Assembly (NCBI RefSeq): GCF_000090795.2
Contig: NW_003546478.1
Coordinates: forward strand, 66,453-118,298
Source of the DNA: Amphimedon queenslandica
Lineage: Eukaryota > Porifera > Demospongiae > Haplosclerida > Niphatidae
Direction of reading: 5' to 3'
DNA: 51,846 nt
How positions within the stretch are numbered: position 1 is the first letter of the stretch; each line of letters starts with the position of its first letter. Shown piece after piece: positions 43,488 to 51,846 of this stretch. The position numbers were made by a program, and so were the translations under genes. Below the pieces are notes generated by a model, which did not search any database, was not told the DNA's origin, and saw nothing but the letters and a program-made list of their open reading frames with translations.

Positions 43488-45056
43488 ATGCCAACATTAG
43501 TCAGAAATGCCCACGTTTGGACTGACCAGTATTTCAGTGACTTTATCGATACTACTACAATAAATGGAGTCTTTCAAATTTTTAGAGGAAGATCAAAAAT
43601 TAGGCAGATATTTTGGGGATTGCTGTTCATTGGATCATTTATAGGCTGCATTGTCACATTTGGATACAGCTTCAGAAATTTTGCTCAAAAACCCACAGCA
43701 TCAACTATTAAAGTTATTACACAAGCACAAACTGGGCTGGCTTTTCCTGCAGTGACAATATGCAATCTTAATATATACCAAAATCCCAATTATTCAAACG
43801 TCCTTAGCTCTGAGATGTATGCTCTAATCCAATATCTTTTTGAGACAGATGACATCTTTAATGAGTTTAACATAACAAGTGAGTGTAAGGATCTGATAGA
43901 TAATGCCAGCGAGGATTATGGAAAAGAAAGTCTGTATGACATGTTGCTACCAAAAGACTACAGCAGTAACTTGATTTATGATTGTACCTTTCGAGATGAT
44001 GCCTTGGGTGATGCGATGTCTTGCAAGGATCAGTTTTATCCTGTATTGACACCAGGAGGCATTTGTTATACGTTCAACGGCGTCAGAAGTGAAATGATAG
44101 CTCCAGTTATTAAATCTATTGGGATTAAATATGGTCTGAAATTGGTTCTGAACATTGAGCAAGAAACTCATCCGACGTTTGATGGTAGGACCGGAGTGAA
44201 AGTGATCATTCATGAGAGAAATGATATTCCTCGCCCAAACCTTTATGGTATCAATGTTTCTCCTGGTCAGAACATTGACATTGGCGTCTCGAGATCTTTC
44301 TTCATTGACGAAACCGATCAAGATAAATGCAACAATGACATAGAAGGCAACTTTCCCTTTCTTCCAAATATCGTGTACTCTCAATTTGCCTGTCGAATAA
44401 ATCAACTTTACGAGCGTTTGTCACAGCAAAGAAATTGTGGGTGCCTTCCTATTCCATACAGACCAGAGAGTGGTCCATACACTAATACACCTAATTGCAC
44501 TCTTGGTAATTTGTGCTGTTTGTTAAGAGAATTCCCAATTGCGGATGCTAGCAGTACCTGCCAGTTACCTTGCAATTATTCTGTCTATGAGTACAGAGAT
44601 AGTTACTCCAGTTTTCCTAATGGTCGTGCTCTTACTGAAATTGCAAGAAAAGTAAATATGTCCAAAACAGATGTCAAAGAAAACTTTTTATCTGTAAACG
44701 TATTTTTTGAAGCGCTACATACAACAGAGTCCATCACGCAGTACACTTATGGGGCGGTTGACCTGTTGGGTGAATTGGGTGGTAACATGGGTCTATTTCT
44801 TGGCATCAGTATAATATCGATAATGGAGGTTATCATGTTAATCCTTGATGAAATAAAGCACTTGTGTCCCAAAAAGGTTAAAAAGAAATTTGACAATATC
44901 GACGACAAACTTAGAAACTATATTCCTGATATTGCTCCATCACAAACTGATACTCCTAATGCATTGGAAGCAGGCACAGAAGAGGTGCATGTAGAAGATC
45001 CATCTCCAAGTGAAGCCGACATTAAAAGCAATGCAGAAGCTATTGAAGAGTCTTAA
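43488..45056 (+). CDS. DEG/ENaC (ASC) sodium channel subunit 2
   Basis: A 522-residue protein in one coding exon. It carries the same landmarks as subunit 1: TTTINGVFQIFRGRSKIRQ, TM1, FPAVTICNLNIYQ, many extracellular cysteines (for example NCTLGNLCCLL), ELGGNMGLFLGIS and TM2. The selectivity triplet is GIS. The C-terminus is longer than in its neighbours and acidic (about 45 residues rich in Glu, Asp, Ser and Thr after the KKVKKK stretch). A splice acceptor at 43466 just before the start indicates a 5' UTR intron. It is a tandem paralog of the next two genes. Confidence 0.95.
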   Translation: MPTLVRNAHVWTDQYFSDFIDTTTINGVFQIFRGRSKIRQIFWGLLFIGSFIGCIVTFGYSFRNFAQKPTASTIKVITQAQTGLAFPAVTICNLNIYQNPNYSNVLSSEMYALIQYLFETDDIFNEFNITSECKDLIDNASEDYGKESLYDMLLPKDYSSNLIYDCTFRDDALGDAMSCKDQFYPVLTPGGICYTFNGVRSEMIAPVIKSIGIKYGLKLVLNIEQETHPTFDGRTGVKVIIHERNDIPRPNLYGINVSPGQNIDIGVSRSFFIDETDQDKCNNDIEGNFPFLPNIVYSQFACRINQLYERLSQQRNCGCLPIPYRPESGPYTNTPNCTLGNLCCLLREFPIADASSTCQLPCNYSVYEYRDSYSSFPNGRALTEIARKVNMSKTDVKENFLSVNVFFEALHTTESITQYTYGAVDLLGELGGNMGLFLGISIISIMEVIMLILDEIKHLCPKKVKKKFDNIDDKLRNYIPDIAPSQTDTPNALEAGTEEVHVEDPSPSEADIKSNAEAIEES

Positions 45057-45255
45057 ATGATGTCACCTACAAATGGTGCAGAAGATAGACATTTTACTTT
45101 ATAACTGTTGCTTTATTTCATTTTTGCTCAAAATTTTATAGATCTAGTAGTGTGTGTTTTTTTCTATGAATAAAAAATAGATTTACATCAGCTCAGATTA
45201 GTTACATCAGCATTCAGCAGGGAGGGGCTGGAGTTATCCCACTCAATTTAATTCA

Positions 45256-45263
45256 TATAAATA
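45256..45263 (+). promoter_or_regulatory. TATA box of DEG/ENaC 3
   Basis: TATAAATA lies about 84 bp upstream of the 5' UTR donor at 45346/45347, a suitable position for the non-coding first exon of the gene at 45803. Confidence 0.55.
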
Positions 45264-45346
45264 GTCCTCTAGAGTTAGTGTCTGGAGAAGTCATTCTGTC
45301 AAGAGCATTGATTTGTGGTGTGGTGACTGAATACTAGATCTGTAAG

Positions 45347-45789
45347 GTAAGAATGCTTAATTACAATTGTAGACTCTACAGTGACACTAGATCTAGATGA
45401 TGCAAGCATAATGTATCATTGTATTGTAATAATTATTAGCTACAGAATGAGAATTACAGCCACTAAATATTCTTTGTTGGACCTACAAATAGTACAATGC
45501 CACCTACAAGTGGAACATAAAAATTTATCTTACTTTATAACAGTAAACAGCTGCTGTTGTGTGTGTGTGTGTAGATGTTGAATGTGACAATAAGTCCAAC
45601 ACCTGAAATTGAAATGCACTTAGATCCATTTTTATAATGAAAACAATTGGTGTTATTTACGAAATTCCTTGCTTTCATGTTATAATGACAATTTTGCTTT
45701 CACTAACAACACACCATTCATTATTGTGATCATTATTGTCATACCACTACTACATAAACCATCAACATCATGTTATTATAATTATATAG
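45347..45789 (+). other. 5' UTR intron of DEG/ENaC 3
   Basis: The donor ctgtaag|gtaagaat and acceptor attatatag|gtaaactg bound a 443-bp interval without coding potential; the start codon lies 14 nt into the next exon. Confidence 0.55.
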
Positions 45790-45802
45790 GTAAACTGCAA
45801 CA

Positions 45803-47251
45803 ATGACTAAGAAAGGATTCAAATGGAGTGATCAATACTTCAATGATTTTGTCGAAACGACTACAATCAATGGTGTTTTCCATATTTTCAGGGGGCGAAC
45901 TAAAACTAGACGCCTCTTGTGGGGGTTGCTATTCTTTATTTCATTCGTCTCGTGCACTATCGTATTAGGCTTTAGTTTTAAGCGATACTCTGAGAAACCC
46001 ACTGTATCTGCAATCAACGTTATCTTGGGAGAAAATGGAATACCTTTTCCATCTGTTACAGTGTGCAATCAGAATTTTTATAAAGATCTCAATGTTAGTA
46101 ATGAGACAAATGCTCTCATTCACCATCTCTTCCATTCGGGTGGTTTTCTACACGACATAAATCGCACGCAGCAATGTAAGATAGATGAGGACAGGCATGA
46201 CTTTGAATTGCAAGATTTGCTGATACCGAAAGAGAACAACTTCATTCATTATTGTGCCTTCAGTCATCAAGCTGAAAGTGAAATCATGTTATGCAAGGAT
46301 AAGTTTTTTCCTACATTGACACCAGCAGGCATCTGCTACACGTTCAATGGCGTTAGAAGTAAAACAAGAGCTCCAAAAATGACAACAACTGGCAAAAGGT
46401 ATGGCCTGAGGCTGATACTGAATATTGAACAAGAGACACATCCAGTATTTGATGGAGTTGCTGGAGTTCAAGTGATTGTTCACGAATCAAACGATATTCC
46501 TCGTCCAAATTTGCATGGTGTTGGTGTATCACCTGGTCAGAATGTTGATATTGGAGTGAAAAGGGCAATTATGTTTGACGAAACGGATCAAGATGAATGC
46601 ATAAAAGATAATGGAAAAGATCTCCCTTTTCTACCAGGTGTTGTATATTCTCAGTATGCCTGTCGACAGAATGAGCTCTACGAAAGCTTGGCAGATAAAA
46701 ACTTGTGCAATTGTATTATTGATCCGTTTGAATTAGGCAATGCTACTTGCTCTTCGCATGACCTCTGCTGTTTACAGCAACAATTCACTGAGCATGACCG
46801 TAACAGTAGCTGCAGGCCACCATGCAAGTATACGTATTATGACATAATGAATAGCTACTCCAGTTTTCCTGAAGGACATGCTCTTACAGAAATAAAAAAC
46901 TCAATCAATGCCTCTGAAGATTACATCAAGAAAAATTTTTTGTCTGCCAGTGTCTTTTTGCAAGCTCTTGAAACAAGAGAAACGACGACACGATATTCAT
47001 ACGGGGTGGTTGAACTTTTAGGAGAATTAGGTGGGAATCTTGGACTGTTTCTTGGCATCAGTATTATATCAGTCATGGAGTTATTGGTTCTGGTCATTGA
47101 TGAGGTTAAAAAGTGTGTCTGTCCCAAGAAAGTCAAACAAAAGTTTGAAAAGTTTGATGACAAGCTTAAATGCATTCCCGATTGTGTTGAGCAAGAGGAA
47201 AAAGATGAAAATACATCAGGCCCAAGTGCTGAGCTTAATAAAATTGCATAA
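45803..47251 (+). CDS. DEG/ENaC (ASC) sodium channel subunit 3
   Basis: A 482-residue protein in one coding exon. It shows FKWSDQYFNDFVETTTINGV, FRGRTKTRRLLWG, TM1, FPSVTVCNQNFY, CSSHDLCCLQQQF, ELGGNLGLFLGIS and TM2 with the GIS selectivity triplet. The post-TM2 tail is basic (CPKKVKQKFEKF), then acidic. The His of the family's His-Gly N-terminal motif is Asn, as in subunits 1 and 2. Confidence 0.95.
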   Translation: MTKKGFKWSDQYFNDFVETTTINGVFHIFRGRTKTRRLLWGLLFFISFVSCTIVLGFSFKRYSEKPTVSAINVILGENGIPFPSVTVCNQNFYKDLNVSNETNALIHHLFHSGGFLHDINRTQQCKIDEDRHDFELQDLLIPKENNFIHYCAFSHQAESEIMLCKDKFFPTLTPAGICYTFNGVRSKTRAPKMTTTGKRYGLRLILNIEQETHPVFDGVAGVQVIVHESNDIPRPNLHGVGVSPGQNVDIGVKRAIMFDETDQDECIKDNGKDLPFLPGVVYSQYACRQNELYESLADKNLCNCIIDPFELGNATCSSHDLCCLQQQFTEHDRNSSCRPPCKYTYYDIMNSYSSFPEGHALTEIKNSINASEDYIKKNFLSASVFLQALETRETTTRYSYGVVELLGELGGNLGLFLGISIISVMELLVLVIDEVKKCVCPKKVKQKFEKFDDKLKCIPDCVEQEEKDENTSGPSAELNKIA

Positions 47252-47508
47252 AACTGCATAACATCATTTTTGTGTGCTCTTAGATTCATTTCCTTTGCTG
47301 ATTTTTAGATAGCTAGATTATAGATTATAATAGATTCATTAATTATTATTCATTACTGACTATCTAGCTGATAACGCTAATAACGAAGTTACTCTTCCTT
47401 TTATGCATGCAGTGAGCTGCTCTGTAGATACACAGTTGTTAGATACTGATAGATCTACTTGTAGATACTTGTTCAGTTGTTCTTGGTCAGATTTAAAAGT
47501 TTAACCAG

Positions 47509-47954
47509 GTAAGATTTATAGCTGTAGATAGTCTATATTCAGCATGTTTTCTGCCTAAAAATATATAAACCTAAATATTTAGCCACTTAAATCTAAATTA
47601 GATTTATCCACTTTAGACATGTCTAATCTTAATTTATAATGCATTATAAATTACAAGCATGGCCAGTATAAATTCTATGTAAATTAGCAAAAGCATACAG
47701 TGCATCTAGCAAAAATCTAGCATAATTGAAATCTTCCCAGCTAGGCTTGCTATATAATAAGACAACAATACAGCATTCATCAGTGTATTCAGTTTCAGAT
47801 CTTCAGTTTTATCACAAACAATGTTAGTTTGTTTAGCGTAGCTCAAAGTCAGTGGTGAAAGTTTTTGAAATGATTACATAAACTGTCAAACTAGACAGCT
47901 TTAATTAGATATTATATACACACCCATTTAGTTTAATTACTTATTTTTTAATAG
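47509..47954 (+). other. 5' UTR intron of DEG/ENaC 4
   Basis: The donor aaccag|gtaagatt and acceptor tttttaatag bound a 446-bp non-coding interval. The start codon follows 6 nt after the acceptor. The size is almost the same as the matching intron of DEG/ENaC 3. Confidence 0.55.
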
Positions 47955-47960
47955 ATAATA

Positions 47961-49451
47961 ATGCAGCCTGCTAAAGGGTATACGTTGACCGATCAATATT
48001 TTCATGATTTTGTGGAGACAACAAGAATATCAGGGATTAAACACATTTTCAGGGGAAGATCAAAAATAAGGCGCATAATGTGGGCACTGTTTTTTATTTC
48101 CTCATTCGTGGGTTGCACGCTTGTAGTGGGAAAGAATATTGCACGATACATTGAGAAACCCACAGCCTCTAGCATTAAAGTGATACCCCATGATAATGGA
48201 ATGCGTTTTCCATCAGTCACTATATGCAATATCAATATATACAAAGATCCGAATGTTTCCGCTGTTAGCAAAGAGACGTATTCTCTTATTTATTATCTCT
48301 TCAATTCTGACACCAAAGAATACAACTCGACTCAGGAATGTATTGATAATGCCACTGAGTATTACAAAAAACATGATATATGGAGTTCGTTGCTACCAAA
48401 AGAGAATAACTTCATCCACGACTGTAGCTTCAGTTACGAAACTGGCGTCATATCATGCAAAGATATGTTCTATCCTGTACTGACACCAGCAGGTATCTGC
48501 TACACTTTTAACGATTTTAAGATGAATGAAATGCTTATTCCAAATATTACATCTGGTATGAAATATGGCCTAAAACTAGTACTGAACATTGAAGAAGAAC
48601 GGTATCCAGCATTTGAGGGTAAGACAGGAGCTCAAATCATCGTACATGAAAGAAATGATATTCCTCGTCCAAATCTTGCAGGAATCAGTGTACCACCAGG
48701 TCAAAATATTGACATTGGCTTCATAAAAGCAATCAAAAATGATAAAACTGATAGCAGAGATTGCATCAACGATGGTGAAAAAAAATTGGATTTTCTACCA
48801 GATGTTGTATACTCTAAGTTTGCCTGTCAGGAGAATGAGCTTTATGAGCGCTTGGCAAGTAATTGTAATTGCACTATTAATCCATATGGATTAGACGTGA
48901 CAAACACTTCAAATTGCTCTCTGAGTAACTTATGCTGCATGCGACAACAATATTCTAAATACAATCGTAACAGTAGCTGCAAGTCGCCATGCAAGTACAC
49001 TTTTTATAATCTTAAAAACAGCTACTCTAGCTTTCCTCGAGGTCGTACTCTTACTGAAATTTCAAAAACTGTGAAAATGAATAAAAGTGCCATTCGAGAT
49101 AATTTTCTGTCTGTTCATGTATTTTTACTAGACCTTGAAACAAAAGAAACTTATAGTCACAACTCTTTCGACATATCTGAGCTCTTGGGTGAACTAGGTG
49201 GTACTATGGGGCTGTTTCTTGGTATCAATATTTTAGCAATCGTTGAAGTTATAATACTCATCCTTGATGAGATTAAGAAGTATCTTTGTCCCAAGAAATG
49301 CAAGCAAAAACTTAACAAGATTGAAAACTGCATACCCGAATGTGCATTGTCGAGAGGTCGAAATGATACTCTTTTAACTGATCCAGTTTCAACTCCTGAA
49401 AAAGAAAACCATGAAACTCCATATACTACAGCTGTTGACATTGACAATTGA
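47961..49451 (+). CDS. DEG/ENaC (ASC) channel subunit 4 with altered selectivity triplet
   Basis: A 496-residue protein in one coding exon. It follows the family order (FRGRSKIRRIMW, TM1, FPSVTICNINIY, CSLSNLCCMRQQ, ELGGTMGLFLGIN, TM2), but the GxS triplet at the pore reads Gly-Ile-Asn. The N-terminal gating motif is also different (RISGI, Ser-Gly instead of His-Gly). The extracellular domain is otherwise complete and shows no decay, so it is probably a functional subunit, perhaps with changed ion selectivity or acting only in heteromers. Confidence 0.93.
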   Translation: MQPAKGYTLTDQYFHDFVETTRISGIKHIFRGRSKIRRIMWALFFISSFVGCTLVVGKNIARYIEKPTASSIKVIPHDNGMRFPSVTICNINIYKDPNVSAVSKETYSLIYYLFNSDTKEYNSTQECIDNATEYYKKHDIWSSLLPKENNFIHDCSFSYETGVISCKDMFYPVLTPAGICYTFNDFKMNEMLIPNITSGMKYGLKLVLNIEEERYPAFEGKTGAQIIVHERNDIPRPNLAGISVPPGQNIDIGFIKAIKNDKTDSRDCINDGEKKLDFLPDVVYSKFACQENELYERLASNCNCTINPYGLDVTNTSNCSLSNLCCMRQQYSKYNRNSSCKSPCKYTFYNLKNSYSSFPRGRTLTEISKTVKMNKSAIRDNFLSVHVFLLDLETKETYSHNSFDISELLGELGGTMGLFLGINILAIVEVIILILDEIKKYLCPKKCKQKLNKIENCIPECALSRGRNDTLLTDPVSTPEKENHETPYTTAVDIDN

Positions 49452-49836
49452 ACAAAAACCTGAAAACATTACATTTTAGTTTTGCATCATCAAGAGTATT
49501 GCATTCATAATAATAATTATTGTGTGACTAATTATAAAATTTATTTTTTAAAGATAATAGTGTAGATCTAAGTATGAAACCATCCCCAAGACCTATGTGT
49601 AATAAATAAGGACACACTTACATGTAAAAATATTCAACAATTATATTGGAGGAAATCTTAAGAGTAAAGTTGTCTGACTTAGCTGTAAAGAATTAATTTC
49701 AACTCAACAACTATTAATTTTTATTAAATAACAAGTATAGTGATAATGTATGCATGTGCATGTACACAAACCAAAAATAGGGAAACTACTAAAATCACAC
49801 AAGACTATAATATTAAAAATTTATCATCACCAAAGT
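49452..49836. other. Convergent intergenic spacer
   Basis: The 3' flanks of DEG/ENaC 4 (+) and the adhesion GPCR (-) meet here. It is AT-rich, with an aataaat polyadenylation-like site near 49,600 on the + strand. No gene was seen. Confidence 0.45.
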
Positions 49837-51846
49837 TTAGAGTTCTGTTTTCTTGTCTTCCTCTTCAGTCGCTAAAGCTTCTTCATTAGCTACAACAGTC
49901 GATGCTTCAGGCTCTTTCTCAGTCATTGTTGTAGTCACATAGCGTGGCTCATCATCAACATCTCCCTGTTAAAAAGCACAATCAATTGATTACACATTCT
50001 GAAACAAATAATTTCTCAAAACTTATGTACACATACTATTAGCTAATCATAAATTTGCATAGTCGTAGCATTTTTATTATTACAAATGAATTATAAAAAA
50101 GTAATTTTAGAGCTACTTACAGAAGCCAGAGGTTCTTTCTCTGCAGTGGTAGCAGCCTCCGTTTCGTTGGTCAAATATTTTCCTGAAGAATCTAATCCAT
50201 AAGTTTCTCTCCGAGTTGCTTTGCCAACAGACGGATCATGAGCAAAGTCATATTGCCCCTTTTGTCCTGGAATCATTCTAGTGACAGGTCTAAAAGCTAA
50301 GCGAGTATCAGAAGTACGAGCAAACGTCAGTATAACAAGTAACAGAGCATGAATCATGGAGAAGAAGCCAAATACATACTGGAGGGCAGTTGATCCGGGA
50401 CCAGTGATGTTATACTGAGTACCAGTGATGGCAAATACCCATACAACACCAAATATGATAAAGAGGATCAACCCAACGTAGTAATGAGATATGACCGAGT
50501 CTTTACGGAATTGCTTCTCTGCTGAGGTCATTCCTGAGCAATAGATTAGGAAGAATGAGATGATGTAGTTTAGAAGAGCTAGGAGGTAAATCACTATCAT
50601 TGGCAGAATGTAACCATAATAAAATAGATGCATCTGAGGGCGACAGCTACATTTAAAAGTAGAAAAAGGGACCATATAATTAATAATAAAAATGATAATT
50701 ATAACATACAAAGCATTTTCCACAGTATAGTAATCATAGCCAGCAGCAGCAGAGATGATGACAATCACAGCAGGCAATACTAAAAAAATAATGTAAATTA
50801 AAATTTGTTTTTATTATGTATTTTACCTAAAGCAACTATTAATGACACAATAAAGAAGTGGCGAGTGAACACATTGCCACCAATTCCCATACGAAGTTTG
50901 ACAGCATAAAACAATCCTTCAAACATTAGCCAGACAAAGTAGACCAAACTGAAGTAATGGAACAATCCAGCAAATGTACCACAGAAACCTAAAATGTAAT
51001 GTTAAAGATGAACTGCTACTAATGTACATGTACTTACCAGTTGAATCAGTGTATGTAGCAGCAGTAGCCAATACAAAGACAAAGTAGAGTATCATGAGTG
51101 TTATATGAGACGTAGCTAGCAATCTACCCTCTGGACAATGACGCTGTGCACTACACAAAGAAAGTATATTTAAAATGTAGAGAGAGTGTGTGTCTTACTC
51201 TGATGCTAGGTGGCCAATAACAGCAACCAGAATTAATAATATAGAAATGATGAGACCAACAAAGAGTATTGGCTCAGGACTGTATTCTTCAGTAACTGGT
51301 TCAGTAGGAGGAGTAACACCAGTAGGAGTTGGTGTTGGTGTGGTTGAAGATGAAACAGGACCTCTCTATGAAGGAATAAGAGATAAACATATTAACTGTT
51401 GCTTTTCATGAAGTAGCATAATAGATGAGCTATTCCAATCTCTATTTCATAATGCTTAAGCTTGTAGCTGCAATGTATATATATATTTATTTAGTGTCTT
51501 ACCTGTACAACAGCAAAACTTGACAAATGGGTGGCCATGCATGTAATACCAGTAGTTGAACGGACAGTAGTTACACCATCATTAGACCAAGTAAAGCCTA
51601 AAACATAAAATAAATCCCAATAATATAAATTAATATAGTTTAGCATATAACATGCAATTGACACATTTACTTATAACTTACTAGTAGAATCCCAGAAAGC
51701 ACACTCAGACATGCTATTGCTTGAAGTGACAGTGAATGAGACCATCACTGGGTCACTGAGTCCAGCTACAGGTACACGTGATCCTCCATTGTTATAAACA
51801 TCAACAGACATGACTATAGTAGAAACAGTGGCACTAGTGTCTTGGA
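49837..51846 (-). CDS. Adhesion-type GPCR, 3' part (GPS, 7TM, tail); 5' end outside window
   Basis: Read leftward: exons from the right edge to 51682, then 51503-51597, 51199-51365, 51038-51150, 50827-50988, 50710-50779, 50121-50646 and 49837-49965, with consistent phases. The GPS has CAFWDSTSFTW, then CMATHLSSFAVV, with the autoproteolysis site His-Leu-Ser. A Pro/Thr/Val stalk leads to TM1 (LFVGLIISILLILVAVIGHL). Later landmarks are CPEGRLLATSHITLMILYF, the TM3 region (YFSLVYFVWLMFEGLFYAV) and TM4-TM7 within 50,150-50,780. The cytosolic tail is rich in Thr and Glu and ends EEEDKKTEL. The GPS lacks the usual cysteine before the cleavage region (a DGV segment instead). Adhesion GPCRs are cut at the GPS and can be activated by a tethered peptide. 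The N-terminal adhesion domains are not visible. Confidence 0.9.

Noticed and set aside
43488..49451. Antisense open frames of 60-150 codons within the DEG/ENaC genes
   Set aside because: Long antisense frames arise from codon bias of the sense genes and show no family resemblance.

Overview
The window looks like nuclear DNA of an early-branching animal, most likely a demosponge (Amphimedon-like). It is AT-rich. Most introns are only 44-60 bp with clean GT/AG ends, genes are tightly packed on both strands, and the content is animal-specific: SRCR and FN3 receptors, DEG/ENaC channels, an adhesion GPCR, ABCC and SLC13 transporters, and part of a FANCJ helicase. The species is inferred from style and content, not from a match.

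Region 1 (1-20,000, mostly + strand) is a segmentally duplicated array. The ancestral unit appears to be [C-type SRCR receptor - A/D-type SRCR receptor - ~330 bp spacer - B/E/F-type SRCR receptor - multipass membrane gene]. Six SRCR genes (here SRCR-A to SRCR-F) have complete, splice-consistent reading frames. Each encodes signal peptide, two SRCR domains, one FN3 domain, one transmembrane helix and a tyrosine-containing tail. The tails come in two types: class I (A, C, D) and class II (B, E, F). Two further class I tail exons stand alone. The multipass gene is intact once (17638-19993, 11 exons, 476 codons). Its layout, including a C-terminal TIYLVLKF helix, resembles the insect gustatory/odorant receptor superfamily (7TMIC/GRL). 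Two damaged copies lie at 4828-5092 and 14224-15105. A 5' fragment of a FANCJ/BRIP1-type helicase sits on the opposite strand between SRCR-B and SRCR-C and shares a 113-bp divergent promoter region with SRCR-C.

Region 2 (20,100-40,900, all - strand) holds a DEG/ENaC channel, two tandem long ABCC (MRP-type) transporters with matching intron layout, an SLC13-type sodium/carboxylate transporter, and a small SRCR-like secreted protein. A ~177-bp repeat family has enlarged one intron in each ABCC gene and one in the multipass gene. It forms a tandem array at 40,890-42,200. Two MITE-like elements are visible.

Region 3 (43,400-51,846) has three tandem DEG/ENaC genes on the + strand, each with an uninterrupted coding exon. 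They are followed by the 3' two-thirds of an adhesion GPCR on the - strand, which runs off the right edge.

The most interesting signals are the candidate chemoreceptor-superfamily gene, the SRCR array with variability confined to short ectodomain patches, a visible deletion junction that fuses two gene families, and a DEG/ENaC channel with an altered selectivity-filter triplet.
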